From assembly GCF_032393985.1 (NCBI RefSeq), contig NZ_CP135918.1, forward strand, positions 2,728,001 through 2,792,000: DNA of 64,000 nt. Direction: 5' to 3'. Shown here one piece after another: positions 34,955 to 45,807 of this stretch (the first letter of the stretch is position 1; every line of letters starts with the position of its first letter). The notes below the pieces were generated by a model that made no database searches, was not told where the DNA came from, and saw only the letters and a list, made by a program, of their open reading frames with translations. The position numbers and the translations under genes were made by a program. This stretch comes from Fischerella sp. JS2 (GTDB lineage Bacteria; Cyanobacteriota; Cyanobacteriia; Cyanobacteriales; Nostocaceae).

Positions 34955-35000
34955 GTAGATGAGTATTGATTATCTACACCACTGATGATATCATAATCAC

Positions 35001-36125
35001 ATGAAAACCCTGAAGTTTAAACTGTATCAGCACAAAAGAAATAGATTCCTCAAGCGCATGATTAACGCGAGTGGGATAATCTACAATCATTGTATTGCCC
35101 TACACAAACGCTACTATCGAATGTGGGGCAAACACTTAAGCTGTGCAAAACTTCAATCTCATATTGCCAAACTGCGGAAATGTAATCCATTTTGGCAAAC
35201 AGTAGGTTCTCAATCAGTACAAGATATTTGTCAACGCATTGAGAAAGCCTACCAATTATTTTTTAAACACAACAAAAAAGGAGTTAGACCGCCAGGATTT
35301 AAAAAAGTTAAGAAATACAAATCATTCACTCTTAAACAATCTGGATACAAGTTTTTAGGTGGAAATCGAGTCAAGATTGGGAACAAAGTTTATCAATTTT
35401 GGAAGTCGAGAGAGATAGAGGGAACAGTCAAAACCTTAACCATAAAACGCACTCCTTTAGGCGAGCTATTTATGATTATAGTTGTTGATGATTGTTCTAA
35501 TTCAAAAATCAAGTTTGCGACTGGTAGAATAGCGGGATTTGATTTTGGATTAAAAACATTCCTCACTTGCTCGGACGGAACAAAAATTGAGTCTCCCCAA
35601 TTTTTAAAACAATCATTAAATGCCATTAGGAAAGCTAGCCGACAGCATTCTAAAAAACTCAAAGGTTCATCAAACAGAGAGCGATTTAGAAAAAATCTAG
35701 TTCGCAAATATGAGGATATTTCTCATCGTAGACGTGATTGGTTTTGGAAACTCGCTCATAAATTAACAGATAATTTTGATGTGCTTTGTTTTGAAACCTT
35801 AAATCTTAAAGGAATGCAACGTCTTTGGGGTAGGAAAATATCAGACTTGGCGAGGCGTGAATTTCTGCAAATTCTAGAATGGATTGCTAAGAAGAAGCAT
35901 AAACAAGTAGTGTTTGTAGATCAATGGTATCCATCCACAAAAACTTGTTCTAGCTGTGGACACATTTTAGAAAAATTGGATTTGTCGATTAGACGCTGGC
36001 GTTGTCCTTCATGTCAATCTGAAAATGATAGAGATGAAAACGCCAGTCTTAATATTAAAAGAGTCGGGAGTTCGACTCTAGGCGTAGGAGATGTTAGACA
36101 GTCTCAGACTGCAATCTCTGTTTGA
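35001..36125 (+). CDS. tnpB: TnpB, RNA-guided nuclease of IS200/IS605
   Basis: A 374-residue TnpB. RuvC-like catalytic residues are in GFDFGLKTFLTC (Asp, near 185), CFETLNLKGM (Glu, near 271) and DRDENASLNI (Asp, near 345). A zinc ribbon CSSCGH...CPSCQ lies near 316-335. The start MKTLKFKLYQHKRNRFLKRM and the SKTCSSCG block are typical. TnpB proteins are guided by an RNA made from the right end of the element, so a guide RNA ending past 36165 is expected. The gene looks intact. Confidence 0.94.
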   Translation: MKTLKFKLYQHKRNRFLKRMINASGIIYNHCIALHKRYYRMWGKHLSCAKLQSHIAKLRKCNPFWQTVGSQSVQDICQRIEKAYQLFFKHNKKGVRPPGFKKVKKYKSFTLKQSGYKFLGGNRVKIGNKVYQFWKSREIEGTVKTLTIKRTPLGELFMIIVVDDCSNSKIKFATGRIAGFDFGLKTFLTCSDGTKIESPQFLKQSLNAIRKASRQHSKKLKGSSNRERFRKNLVRKYEDISHRRRDWFWKLAHKLTDNFDVLCFETLNLKGMQRLWGRKISDLARREFLQILEWIAKKKHKQVVFVDQWYPSTKTCSSCGHILEKLDLSIRRWRCPSCQSENDRDENASLNIKRVGSSTLGVGDVRQSQTAISV

Positions 36126-36134
36126 TGCCTGAAT

Positions 36135-36155
36135 CCCCCGTTTTCAAAACGGGGG
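36135..36155 (+). ncRNA. Right-end hairpin of IS605, probable part of TnpB guide RNA
   Basis: CCCCCGTTTT-C-AAAACGGGGG forms a near-perfect stem ten bases before the element end. In known TnpB systems the omega-RNA covers the tnpB 3' end and the right end, and its guide is the flanking DNA, here from about 36166 (AAAAGTTCAGTTTTAGG). The hairpin is seen; the RNA is inferred. Confidence 0.45.
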
Positions 36156-36209
36156 AGTGGCTCAAAAAAGTTCAGTTTTAGGTGTTTACTTGGCATTGCT
36201 TTAACTAGC

Positions 36210-36767
36210 ATGATGGTGGGATGTTCTTTTGAATTTCACACGCAAGCAGGCGAAAGTGAATCTGGAACTCAGACAGCTAGTAATACTAGCAATGTCGAAA
36301 ATCAGCAAACAAGTTCATCAGCTACAAAGTCCAAATTAACCAAGAAAGTAGAAACAGCTGTTAAAGAACAGCTAGGTGAAGTTATTGGTGTTCCTATTGA
36401 ATCAGTTTCCTGTCCTAACCAAGTGCACTTAGAAGTTGGACAGCCTTTCGATTGCAACACAGTTGCAGAAAATAAAGAATTTATTACGAGAGTTAATCCT
36501 AGTGATAATGATGGCTCGTTAAAATTTAATACAAGAAAAGTATTGGTTCTCCCAGTGCTTGAGCAAACTATTGAAACTGGTTTTAAAGATCAGGTAGGTG
36601 TTGAGGTTAGTGCTAGCTGTGGAGAAGGAAAACTGCGTACATTTGAGCAACTAGGCGAAACCTTTGATTGTCAGGTAACTGATACCAAAGGTGAGACTGC
36701 GATCGCTGAAGTTACAGTCAAGGATGATACAGGGAACGTCAACTGGGAAGTTAAAAAAACATTGTAA
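36210..36767 (+). CDS. DUF4333-like lipoprotein, 5' end cut off by IS insertion
   Basis: 185 residues from ATG 36210. In the same frame upstream the DNA encodes KKFSFRCLLGIALTSMMVGC, a lipoprotein signal peptide with lipobox, but no start codon remains there. The missing start with ribosome-binding site GGAGGT and ATGACTCAA sits at 34439-34460, on the other side of the IS200/IS605 element. The mature part has two DUF4333-like repeats (VKEQLGEVIGVPIESVSCPN and FKDQVGVEVSASCGEGK), each with a VSC/SC cysteine and a later FDC cysteine. Starting at 36210 removes most of the signal peptide, so export is probably lost. Confidence 0.75.
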   Translation: MMVGCSFEFHTQAGESESGTQTASNTSNVENQQTSSSATKSKLTKKVETAVKEQLGEVIGVPIESVSCPNQVHLEVGQPFDCNTVAENKEFITRVNPSDNDGSLKFNTRKVLVLPVLEQTIETGFKDQVGVEVSASCGEGKLRTFEQLGETFDCQVTDTKGETAIAEVTVKDDTGNVNWEVKKTL

Positions 36768-36803
36768 ACCTGAAAGAATTTGATGGTGTTTTCTGCACTT
36801 GAA

Positions 36804-38654
36804 CTAAATCAACGCCATCACCCCAGCAGGGGAACCGGAACCATCCCGTAATCTCAAAATTCCAATTACAAGGGTTGCACCCTTAGGTGGTAGTTGATCT
36901 AAATTGGTGAGATTTTCTAAGACGATACGCGCTTTTGCTAATACAAGACTGTTGGTTGTAAAATTAGTGTCTTGTCCAGAGTCTACGCCATGAGTGTCAA
37001 TTCCAACCCCGGCAATGTGACGTTCATTCAATAGAAACTCAGTTGCATCGCTGCCAAATCCAGGAAAATGCATGTTTCCTTGAGTATCCTGATTCATGAA
37101 GGCAGTGCGATCGCACCATTTTTCTTGCCAACCTGTGTACAATAACACCAAATCTCCAGGCGAAATTTCTCCGTATTGCTTCTCCCACAACAGAATATCA
37201 GCAACACTCAGGCTATAGTCTGGGTTAATTACTACTTGTTGTTGCATGTTAATTACTACCGCAGGTACAACTAGTGATTCTGCGGTGTATTGATCAATGC
37301 CAGCACCAGAATTATAAAAACTTTTTGGGGCATTAATATGAGTGGCACTGTGTTCACCCAAACAGAAACGTCGGAGATTATACCCATCTTTTTCTATTTC
37401 TGCGACAGTCTCAAACTCCACCGCAGGATCACCCTGCCATTGAGGAATATTGCTATCTATAACATGACTCAGATGGATGACTCGCGAATAGGTAATAGTT
37501 TTTGCTGGAGAACACAAAAAAGAATTATCTCCCCCTTGTCCTCCACCTCCCCATCTCCTACTCAACCTCTCCAGCGTCGCCTCCATCACGGCGCTTGTCT
37601 GTCCAGTTACAGTAAATACTAGTGCTTCTCTATAAACACGTTGTGCAGGGTGATGTAAATAATTAGCAGCACCACTAGAAACAGTGACGGCTGCGTGAGC
37701 AATGCGTGTTGCTAAATCAATTGCCCAAGCTCTTAGTTGTAGTTTTTCTGACAATTTTGCATGAGTATTTTTCTGTAGGCGACGAATGGCAACGCGACAG
37801 TAGTTTAGTTCTTGTTGAAAAGCTGTCAAAGCATTAGCGATCGCAGGCAATGATTTTGTTTGTAAGGCAGATTCTATAATATCTAAACCAGCGAAAGCGC
37901 AACCTGTAGTTAAGAATGTGGCACGAAGGACGTTATTTTTATCGTTTTCATAAATCCATCCGACTGGTTTAATGGAAACTACGCGCTCTTGAGGTAGAAA
38001 GTAGCTATTTAAGTTGGCTGTGACAGTATTGGTTGATGTCATTGCTGCTAGTTCAGCAGGGGAAGTAAACGTAATCTTGCTTGTTGAATTTTGGTAGGTA
38101 TCTTGAAAAGGAACGACACCAAAAACAGCACACCCATCGGGAAGCTTAGCAGCCACAATAAAATCATCAAACATTCCCCATCCAGTTACCCAAGGCACAA
38201 CTCCATCTAATTGATATCCTCCTGGGACGAGTTTAGCGATCGTTAGCGGTTCACCTCCCCGGCGTAATTGCGAAAAGCCGACGCCGACTAAAAGTTCACC
38301 TTTACCTACACGCGGTAAATACTCCTGCTTCAGAACAGAGTTACTACTAGCAACTAACATTGCAGCAGCGCTTTGGTGTTGAGTTTGCAAAAAAGCTAAA
38401 GCACCAGAGTACCGTGCTACCAGTTCTTGAAAGTTACTAAAAGTTTCTTCACTAACTTCTTTTCCACCCCAATTGTAGGGAACACGTAACGCCAGCAAGC
38501 CTAAATCTCTAAGTCCTTGCAGTGCCTGCACCAGCGTATCCGGGTTGCTGTCTATCTCGTTAGCTTTGACTGCAACTGAGTTGAGCAAGTAGGAATGGGC
38601 TATTTCTAAAACAGAATGATTTTCCTTAGGTGACACTTGGCGATCGCAATCCAT
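36804..38654 (-). CDS. Acyl-CoA dehydrogenase-like/cyclase (kynurenine formamidase-like) fusion
   Basis: 616 residues in two parts. Residues 1 to about 370 look like an acyl-CoA dehydrogenase: GLLALRVPYNWGGKEVSEET, QHQSAAAMLV, LDGVVPWVTGWGMFDDFIVA and a helical C-terminal domain with RIAHAAVTVSSGAANYLHHPA. Residues about 390-616 look like the cyclase family (metal-dependent, KynB/isatin hydrolase-like): HLSHVIDSNIPQWQGDP, GEHSATHINAPKSF with metal-binding His, GDLVLLYTGW and GVGIDTHGVDSG. The linker is low-complexity (RRWGGGGQGGDNSFLCSPAK) and its DNA is repeat-like. The substrate is unknown. Confidence 0.82.
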   Translation of the reverse strand: MDCDRQVSPKENHSVLEIAHSYLLNSVAVKANEIDSNPDTLVQALQGLRDLGLLALRVPYNWGGKEVSEETFSNFQELVARYSGALAFLQTQHQSAAAMLVASSNSVLKQEYLPRVGKGELLVGVGFSQLRRGGEPLTIAKLVPGGYQLDGVVPWVTGWGMFDDFIVAAKLPDGCAVFGVVPFQDTYQNSTSKITFTSPAELAAMTSTNTVTANLNSYFLPQERVVSIKPVGWIYENDKNNVLRATFLTTGCAFAGLDIIESALQTKSLPAIANALTAFQQELNYCRVAIRRLQKNTHAKLSEKLQLRAWAIDLATRIAHAAVTVSSGAANYLHHPAQRVYREALVFTVTGQTSAVMEATLERLSRRWGGGGQGGDNSFLCSPAKTITYSRVIHLSHVIDSNIPQWQGDPAVEFETVAEIEKDGYNLRRFCLGEHSATHINAPKSFYNSGAGIDQYTAESLVVPAVVINMQQQVVINPDYSLSVADILLWEKQYGEISPGDLVLLYTGWQEKWCDRTAFMNQDTQGNMHFPGFGSDATEFLLNERHIAGVGIDTHGVDSGQDTNFTTNSLVLAKARIVLENLTNLDQLPPKGATLVIGILRLRDGSGSPAGVMALI

Positions 38655-39004
38655 CAGCTTTCGCTAGCTTAGCAAAAATTAGGGACAAGGAGGACAATAA
38701 ACACCGATCACCGATCCCCAATTCCAAAAAAGAATCCCCCCAAATCCTGTAAGTCACAGGTTTTAGAGGGTTCAAATGTTGCAGCAAAAAGTGAATTAGT
38801 AATAGGTTAGCAGCCTCCAAGTTAATTTTTGACTAAGCTTTAATTAAATTTACGTAAAATACTGCAACTATTTACGCAGAATATAAATTATACAAGGAAA
38901 AATATATTACTTAATCACCTGTAATAATTACTATAATTTCAATTGAGTAGAATTTTACTATTAAGCCCAAAACTTTATTTCTAAGCTGAATGTATCACGT
39001 TTAT

Positions 39005-42000
39005 TTAAGATTGTGGCTGCTGCTGAGGAATAGCAACAATGAACTCACTACCTTGACCTGGTGCTGAAATACACTTAATTTTTCCTTGATGCTTTTCCAC
39101 AATAATTTTGTAGCTAATTGACAAGCCCATACCCGTACCTTTACCTACGGGTTTAGTCGTGAAGAAGGGATCAAATAGTTTTTGCCGTACTTCTTCCGTC
39201 ATTCCTGTTCCGTTATCGGCTATACAAACTAACACCAAATCATCTTTAATTTCGGTGCGGATACGAATTTGAGGTTTAGTCAAGTGTCCATTGTCCATAG
39301 TCAATTGTTGAGAGTCTTTGACTACTGGCTCTTCTAAAGCATCGATCGCATTTGCCAACAAATTCATAAACACTTGATTGAGCTGTCCTGGATAACAATC
39401 TACCAATGGTAGGTTGGAGTATTCCTTAATAACCTGAATTTCTGGATGATCCGGTTTTGCTTTCAGGCGATGTTGTAACAACAGCAAAGTACTGTCAATA
39501 CCTTCATGGATGTCAACCGCTTTCATCTCTGCTTCATCCAAGCGGGAGAAATTACGTAAAGACAGAACAATCTGACGAATGCGATCAGTACCAATCTTCA
39601 TTGAAGCCAACAATTTAGGCAAATCTTGACACAGAAACTCTAGATCGATCGCTTCGATTTCCTCTTCAATTTCTACTACTGGTTGAGGATAGTGCTGCTG
39701 GTAAAGTTCCACTAAATGCAGCAAGTCTTGGGCATAGGTACTAGCGTGAGTGATGTTTCCGTGAATAAAGTTCACCGGGTTATTTATTTCATGGGCAATA
39801 CCAGCAACCAACTGCCCCAAACTCGACATTTTTTCAGTTTGGACTAACTGTGCTTGGGTTGCTTGTAGTTCCTGTAAAGTTTCTTCTAATTGTTGCGCTT
39901 TTTCTTGGGCAGTTTGAGCGGCAATCCGGCTTTGTTTGTAGAGTTCTGCTTGATCAATTGCTATGGCAATTTGATCTGTAACTGCCAGCAATAATTCTAC
40001 TTCATTATCTAGCCAAGTTCGACGACTAGTAAAGTGGTTGCAAGATAAACTACCAATTTCACCAGATTGAGTATGGACTGGTAGAACCAGCGAGGCTTTT
40101 AAGCCCACACTCACAAAAAACTGTCGCGATACAGGATCTGAGATTGCTTCAACATCATCAAATCTGATGATTGCTTTTTGCAATACTTTTTCGGCGATTG
40201 GCCCTACTTCTTGTGTCGTTGATCGCAAATTTAGCAAACTTGGTATAGCAGGATTTCTCGCTTCTTGAACATTTTCCCAGTAGGGTGGTTGGGCTTCAGA
40301 ACGATACCAAGTGAAAATACACATATCAAGCTGTAATAAATTACGAACTTCTGTAACCGCATTTTCCAGAATTTGATTAATATCCAAAGAAGCCCGAATC
40401 TGACTAGCAAGACGATTCAGCAGTGCTTCTTTGGACGCTACTTCGCGAAACTGGCGCTCAGATTGCCACAGTGCGTCTTCTGTACGCTGGCGTTGAAGTT
40501 CTGCTGTGGCACGGGCTGCAAAAATACTCAGAATTGCTTTAGCGCGTTCCTCTGCTAGTAGCGGCTTTGTATCAAAAACAGCAATGTGACCGATCGCTAC
40601 TCCAGAGGAATCGAGAAATGCTGCTCCCAAGTAGCTTTCTGCCTGCATAGCCACTAAGTCTTGGTTGAGAGGAAAAACTTGCTGTAATCCATAGGGATAG
40701 TAAGCAATACCCTCTTGAATTGCAATTTCACAAGGAGTATGAGCTAAATCAAACTCAAAATTTTCTTTGAGGTTGTCGTCTATCCAGAATGCTAAAACTC
40801 GGGCTTTAGTATATTCTGTACCAATTTTTTCCGCTACCATCGCATAGCGAACCCCTAAAGCAGCTGCTAAATGGCGCACAAGAACAGGAAAAAATTCTTC
40901 ACCCGTGACAGAAGCTGTACCAGCAACAAGTGCTTGCAAAGCTGCTTCGGCTTTTTTGCGATCGCTAATCTCACGGACAATAGCTAAAATTTCATCTTCA
41001 CCGCTTGGTACTATCCGTGCTTCATAGTCGTGTAGTTCTCCTTCTATTGGCAACTGATACTCAAATATTTGGATACTGCGCTGAGTGAGAGCTTGTTCGG
41101 TATAGTACCTCGCCTGCTGTGCCAAGTTGGGAGGTAAGAGATCATCAATGGATTTACCGATGATTTCACTAGCAGGTGCTGCTAATTTTGTATCTTTTGC
41201 CGCTACGTAATCGAGATAAATGCCTTCTCTGTTGGAGCGAAACATTAAATCTGGAATGGCGTTGAGCATCGCGCTATTTCTAGCCTCGCTTCTTTGCAAA
41301 GCTTCTTCGGCACGTTTACGATCAGTAATATCTGTAAGCATCCCTAAAGTGCCAACATACTGCCCAGCAGCATCACGGATCGGATTAGTGGCAATCATTG
41401 TCCACAATTCAGAACCGTCCTTGCGGCAGAATTTAAAATCGTGTTGTTCAGCAATGCCTTGCTGACGACGTTCTAATTGTTGAGTGGCGATCGCTTGTCC
41501 TTGTGCATCCATAAAGGCAAACAAAGGCATTCCGATCATTTCCTCTGCTGTGTACCCAAGCATTTGGGCCATTTTCGGATTGACAAAACTCGTCTTACCC
41601 TCTGTGTCCAGTATCCATATACCTTCTGCTGCTGTCTCAATTAAGCGGCGATATTGGGCTTCGCTTTCACGTAAGGCTGCTTCAGCACTTTTACGTTCTG
41701 TGATCTCACGGGCTATGCCAATTACGCCGATAATGTTACCTTGAGCATCCCGCCAAGGACTTTTGGTTGATAAATAAATGTGTACAATCCCGTTACTAGG
41801 TATATATTCTTCGATCGTTTCAGAAATACCAGTGTTAGTGATTCTGTTGTCTGCTTCTCGGAAGCTAGAGGCAATATCTACTGGAAAGAAGTCAGTATCT
41901 TTCTTACTAATGATTTCCTTAATTGGTTTTTTTACAAAATTTGCAAAACTAGAGTTAACCATCACATGGTGTCCCTCTAAATCTTTGGCAAAAATTAGAT

Positions 42001-43294
42001 CCGAAGTACTATCAATCACAGAATATAAAAGACTATAGCTGGCTTGCAAAGCTTTTTCTGCCTGTCTGTGATCGCTAATATCAGTATGGATACCAATTAA
42101 ACCGATAATTTTGCCATTGGTGTTTTTGATAGCATCAGCACGGAGGTCGATTTGGATTAAATTCCCACTGCGATTTTTCATCGTCAGCACACCACTCCAA
42201 GATTGACCTGTTTGAATCGTGGTGAAAACAGTTTCTGCTTCTGTGACATTGACATAGACAGCGCTAGGTCCTCCAACAGCTTGCATATCCTCAACACTGT
42301 ACCCAAATAAATCAATAAAAGCTTGGTTGTGATAAATCGGTTTACCTGTGATATCAGCAATTGCGATCGCATCGCTAGTACTCTCGATGGCTTTACTGAT
42401 GCGGATTAATTGTGCTGTTCGTTCTTCAACGCGAGTTTCTAGCTGTTGTTTGGCTTCTTCCACAGCCAGTTCTGCTAGTTTACGCTCGGTAATGTCTAAG
42501 AGTGTACCCATCATCCGGGTTACTTGCCCAGTATGATCCCGTAAAACATCTCCTTTACCTCTGAGCCAACGCACACTACCATCTTGCCACACCCGAAAAT
42601 CAGTATCATAACTGGTTTTTGAGTGTAAAGTACTCCGAATTGCCCGACTGACAATAGAGCGATCGCTCTTGTAAACATGCTTGAGAAAAGCTTTGTAGTT
42701 TGTAGGTGTATAATTGGGAGTCCAGCCCAAAATCTGCTCTACTTGCTCAGAGCAACTAACCTGCTTGGTTTTAAAATTCCAATCCCAAACTCCTATTTCT
42801 GCTGCATCTAATGCTAGCCGCAGTCTAGTTTCACTCTCGATCAAAGAATACTTTTTTACTTTTACATCAGTAATATCTACACAATAGCCTATGTAACCAG
42901 CAAAACACCCATTTGCTGTAAATCGTGACGTGACTGTATCTAAAATCCAGCGATATTCCCCATCTACACGGCGTAGGCGATACTGTCTATTAAACTTTTT
43001 GTGTCTCTTCAAAGCTGAAATATACTGCTCCTGACACTGCTGTCTATCTTCAGGATGTACCCCTGCCAACCAACCTAACCCTACTTCTACTAAGTGCGAT
43101 CGACCAGTAAATTCTAACCAAGCAGGGTTGAAATAAGTACAAACTGCGTCGCACCCAGCCATCCAAATCATTACAGGCGCTGTATCTGCCAGTACGCACA
43201 GAGGTTCTTCAACTCCTGGCATCGCTGTTACTAACACCCTATCTTCTGCGCTTTTGCTGTGAGCAATGTCATCTTGCAGCTTTTCAGGGAACAT
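39005..43294 (-). CDS. Multi-PAS/GAF sensor histidine kinase
   Basis: 1429 residues. Six PAS domains in a row, most ending in the PAC-type phrase ITERK/ISDRK, starting about residues 25, 155, 300, 420, 545 and 670. Two GAF domains follow (about 790-955 and 970-1125). After a coiled coil the kinase core begins: phosphoacceptor His in [19 protein letters not shown] box [11 protein letters not shown]1 DNGTGM, F/G2 [20 protein letters not shown]. No transmembrane segment, so it senses in the cytoplasm. A short insert [17 protein letters not shown] between N box and G1 is encoded by intergenic-type repeats (39280-39315). No response regulator is adjacent. Confidence 0.93.
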   Translation of the reverse strand: MFPEKLQDDIAHSKSAEDRVLVTAMPGVEEPLCVLADTAPVMIWMAGCDAVCTYFNPAWLEFTGRSHLVEVGLGWLAGVHPEDRQQCQEQYISALKRHKKFNRQYRLRRVDGEYRWILDTVTSRFTANGCFAGYIGYCVDITDVKVKKYSLIESETRLRLALDAAEIGVWDWNFKTKQVSCSEQVEQILGWTPNYTPTNYKAFLKHVYKSDRSIVSRAIRSTLHSKTSYDTDFRVWQDGSVRWLRGKGDVLRDHTGQVTRMMGTLLDITERKLAELAVEEAKQQLETRVEERTAQLIRISKAIESTSDAIAIADITGKPIYHNQAFIDLFGYSVEDMQAVGGPSAVYVNVTEAETVFTTIQTGQSWSGVLTMKNRSGNLIQIDLRADAIKNTNGKIIGLIGIHTDISDHRQAEKALQASYSLLYSVIDSTSDLIFAKDLEGHHVMVNSSFANFVKKPIKEIISKKDTDFFPVDIASSFREADNRITNTGISETIEEYIPSNGIVHIYLSTKSPWRDAQGNIIGVIGIAREITERKSAEAALRESEAQYRRLIETAAEGIWILDTEGKTSFVNPKMAQMLGYTAEEMIGMPLFAFMDAQGQAIATQQLERRQQGIAEQHDFKFCRKDGSELWTMIATNPIRDAAGQYVGTLGMLTDITDRKRAEEALQRSEARNSAMLNAIPDLMFRSNREGIYLDYVAAKDTKLAAPASEIIGKSIDDLLPPNLAQQARYYTEQALTQRSIQIFEYQLPIEGELHDYEARIVPSGEDEILAIVREISDRKKAEAALQALVAGTASVTGEEFFPVLVRHLAAALGVRYAMVAEKIGTEYTKARVLAFWIDDNLKENFEFDLAHTPCEIAIQEGIAYYPYGLQQVFPLNQDLVAMQAESYLGAAFLDSSGVAIGHIAVFDTKPLLAEERAKAILSIFAARATAELQRQRTEDALWQSERQFREVASKEALLNRLASQIRASLDINQILENAVTEVRNLLQLDMCIFTWYRSEAQPPYWENVQEARNPAIPSLLNLRSTTQEVGPIAEKVLQKAIIRFDDVEAISDPVSRQFFVSVGLKASLVLPVHTQSGEIGSLSCNHFTSRRTWLDNEVELLLAVTDQIAIAIDQAELYKQSRIAAQTAQEKAQQLEETLQELQATQAQLVQTEKMSSLGQLVAGIAHEINNPVNFIHGNITHASTYAQDLLHLVELYQQHYPQPVVEIEEEIEAIDLEFLCQDLPKLLASMKIGTDRIRQIVLSLRNFSRLDEAEMKAVDIHEGIDSTLLLLQHRLKAKPDHPEIQVIKEYSNLPLVDCYPGQLNQVFMNLLANAIDALEEPVVKDSQQLTMDNGHLTKPQIRIRTEIKDDLVLVCIADNGTGMTEEVRQKLFDPFFTTKPVGKGTGMGLSISYKIIVEKHQGKIKCISAPGQGSEFIVAIPQQQPQS

Positions 43295-43685
43295 TTTTAC
43301 CTACCTGTAGGGATCGGGGATTGAGGAATAGGTTTTTATGCCCTTGTTGTGGGCGAAAAGCCCGTGTGTGTCTAGCTAATCAGCCTACCCTGGAATTTTT
43401 GTAATTTATTTAACTGTATGATTGCCATAGTAAATCTACGGTAATTCTAGTAGTTAAGTAAGGAAATTGACAGCAAAACAATCTAGGTTGGAACAATCAA
43501 CAACTAACCAGTTATCAGTTATCAGTTCTCAGGTAATTCCCAAAATGATAACTGTACCCTACGAGAAGCCTATGAGCGCGTCTACACTGTCCACTGTTAA
43601 CTGATATTCCAACTACTAACTAATAAGTACCTTTTCAAGTTAATTTGATTTATGGCGACTTAATTTTGATTAAATAAATTTGTAT
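43295..43685. other. Divergent intergenic region kinase/trpD
   Basis: 391 bases with no gene. Contains AACTGATAACTG/CAGTTATCAGTTATC-type short repeats (about 43500-43610). Promoters for the kinase (minus) and trpD (plus) must lie here; none is clear. Confidence 0.5.
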
Positions 43686-44801
43686 ATGAACCATTCGTCG
43701 CAGCCTGTACAAGAATCTTCTGCGATTTGGTCTAACCTACTCCAACAACTACTAGAACGTCAGTCTTTGTCTCGCACTCAAGCAGAAAAATTGATGCAAG
43801 GATGGCTAAGTCAAGCTATTCCCCCGGAATTATCGGGAGCTATTTTAGCTGCACTACATTGTAAAGGTGTATCTGCTGAAGAACTAGCAGGCATGGCTGG
43901 AGTATTGCAAGCTCAGTCTCTAACAGGACAAACCAGACAAGGAGGACAAGGAAGTAATCTTTCTTCGTTATCTCCTCACACTCTCCCCACCCCCCCATCT
44001 CCCCTGATCGACACCTGCGGTACTGGAGGAGATGGAGCATCAACATTTAATATTTCTACAGCAGTTGCCTTTGTTGCTGCTGCTAGTGGTATACCTGTTG
44101 CGAAACATGGTAATCGTTCAGCTTCAAGTCGTGTTGGTAGTGCGGATGTATTAGAAGCTTTGGGTATAAATCTTAGCTGTGATAGCCAGAAGGTAGAAGC
44201 AGCACTTAAAGAAGTAGGAATCACTTTTTTATTTGCTCCTGGTTGGCATCCAGCCCTTAAGGCGGTTGCTTCGTTGCGGCGGAGTCTCAAGGTACGGACA
44301 GTATTCAATTTACTCGGGCCGTTGGTCAATCCTTTACGTCCCACAGGGCAGGTAATTGGTGTATTTGATCCTAAATTATTGGCAACAATTGCTCAAGCCT
44401 TACAGCAACTGGGTACGCAAAAAGCGATCGTGTTGCACGGACGAGAAAAATTAGATGAAGCAGGTTTGGGCGATGTTACTGATTTGGCTGTGCTTTCAAA
44501 ACAAGAAGTAACATTAACTACAATCGATCCCATTAAACTAGGTATAAACACTGCTCCTATAACAGCGCTCGTAGGTGGCAATGTCGAAGAGAATGCCGAA
44601 ATCCTTAAAGCAGTGTTGCAAGGCAAAGGAACACAGGCACAACAGGATGTAGTGGCGCTAAATGCGGCGTTAGCACTGCAAGTAGGTGAGGCAGTACCAC
44701 TATTGGATCACGCTCAAGGCGTGCAGTTGGCTAGGGATATTCTTCAGAGCGGTGCGGCTTGGACGAAGTTGGAACAGTTAGTCCAGTTTCTGGAGGATTG
44801 A
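43686..44801 (+). CDS. trpD: Anthranilate phosphoribosyltransferase
   Basis: About 371 residues from ATG 43686 (a TTG two codons upstream is possible). It transfers phosphoribose from PRPP to anthranilate, the second step of tryptophan synthesis. Signatures: [20 protein letters not shown] (PRPP loop), [56 protein letters not shown]. Just before the PRPP loop there is an extra low-complexity stretch, [20 protein letters not shown] plus LPTPPSP, not found in the enzyme core. Its DNA resembles intergenic repeats. The 3' end overlaps the convergent protease gene by 71 bases. Confidence 0.96.
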   Translation: MNHSSQPVQESSAIWSNLLQQLLERQSLSRTQAEKLMQGWLSQAIPPELSGAILAALHCKGVSAEELAGMAGVLQAQSLTGQTRQGGQGSNLSSLSPHTLPTPPSPLIDTCGTGGDGASTFNISTAVAFVAAASGIPVAKHGNRSASSRVGSADVLEALGINLSCDSQKVEAALKEVGITFLFAPGWHPALKAVASLRRSLKVRTVFNLLGPLVNPLRPTGQVIGVFDPKLLATIAQALQQLGTQKAIVLHGREKLDEAGLGDVTDLAVLSKQEVTLTTIDPIKLGINTAPITALVGGNVEENAEILKAVLQGKGTQAQQDVVALNAALALQVGEAVPLLDHAQGVQLARDILQSGAAWTKLEQLVQFLED

Positions 44802-45807
44802 GTTGCCCAGAGTAGGACGGTGGACGAAATTCTACAACATCACGCTTGATTGTGATCTCGTAGTCACCAAAAAAATCGTGTCCTAAAAGCCCTGTTTCTA
44901 GTTCTGTGCCAGCGATCGCTACTGGAATTTTGTTGACTGTTACTCCACCAACTTCAATTGAATTTACGTAACCAACGGGAAATTCCACCGCTTTCGCACT
45001 AGCAGTATTTGCTTTAGCTTTGCCAAAAGGCACTATCCCCAGGGCATTTGCCATACCCTGGGTAATGACTGTACCACTTGCTCCCGTATCCAAAATCATC
45101 TCAAATTGCTGATTGCCATTAAAAGTGACATCAATAATGGGTGTACCCCCTATTCGTCGCTTAATCGGGGCAACAAACACCACAGTTTCGTTACGCTGTT
45201 GTGTAGTAGGTGCTGCAAATACCTGTTGTTGGTTGTTGATTGTTGGTTGTTCGGTTTTTGTTACAATTGCTGGTTTGGTAGAAGGTTGCGGAACCACAAG
45301 TACTATTTTAGAAGGTTGTGCTTTTGCAGCTTGTACCTGTGTTACTACTTGTGGCGGTGGTTCCTTGCGAGCGTAAGCTTGCTGTTGGGCGTATTTGATG
45401 CGGCGTTGATATTGAACGATGTTGTCTTGAGCGCTGGGAAAGTAGGGACTTTGCCGATCTACTTGCTTCATCAACGCGATCGCATCTTGATACTGAGTGA
45501 CTACTAAATTCCAATCTTCTGTTGATTGAGCAGATTGAGTGATCGCATCAGCACTAGCTGCTTTATCTAGTCCTAATTCAAAAGTACTAGGTTGAATTTC
45601 AGAAGCTTGGTATTGTTGTGGTTGTGGACTTATTGTTGGTAATGGTGTGTTTTCACCAGAAGCGATCGCACTCTTTTGTGTTGCCTTTGATTGTGACTGC
45701 TCATGATCCACAACAGCCTGTTTGTCTTCACGACAGGCTATAGCAAAAATTGCCAGTGTGGTGGAAAGAAATATTAGCGTAGCTTGAGATAAAAAAGACT
45801 GAAGCAT
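44731..45807 (-). CDS. Retropepsin-like aspartic protease (clan AA), probable lipoprotein
   Basis: 358 residues. The N-terminus has a signal-like hydrophobic run ending [10 protein letters not shown], fitting a lipobox. A low-complexity region rich in Q, S, T, K and P (30-200) includes a helical segment ([20 protein letters not shown]). The C-terminal 110 residues are a single retropepsin-like domain: [14 protein letters not shown] (active-site Asp, near 240) and [16 protein letters not shown]. Such cyanobacterial proteases act as dimers outside the cytoplasm; the substrate is unknown. It overlaps the trpD end. Confidence 0.85.
   Translation of the reverse strand: MLQSFLSQATLIFLSTTLAIFAIACREDKQAVVDHEQSQSKATQKSAIASGENTPLPTISPQPQQYQASEIQPSTFELGLDKAASADAITQSAQSTEDWNLVVTQYQDAIALMKQVDRQSPYFPSAQDNIVQYQRRIKYAQQQAYARKEPPPQVVTQVQAAKAQPSKIVLVVPQPSTKPAIVTKTEQPTINNQQQVFAAPTTQQRNETVVFVAPIKRRIGGTPIIDVTFNGNQQFEMILDTGASGTVITQGMANALGIVPFGKAKANTASAKAVEFPVGYVNSIEVGGVTVNKIPVAIAGTELETGLLGHDFFGDYEITIKRDVVEFRPPSYSGQLNPPETGLTVPTSSKPHRSEEYP

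Larger units (their letters stand above)
34461..36165. mobile_element. IS200/IS605-family element (tnpA + tnpB)
   Basis: Divergent tnpA (minus) and tnpB (plus). The left subterminal hairpin is CCGCCTTT-TTCT-AAAGGGCGG (about 34507-34529); the right hairpin is CCCCCGTTTT-CAAAACGGGGG (36135-36155). CTCAA occurs just before the left boundary (34456-34460) and at the right end (36161-36165), as expected for insertion next to a fixed short target without duplication. Boundaries are uncertain by about one base. The element lies within the start of a lipoprotein gene. Confidence 0.85.
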
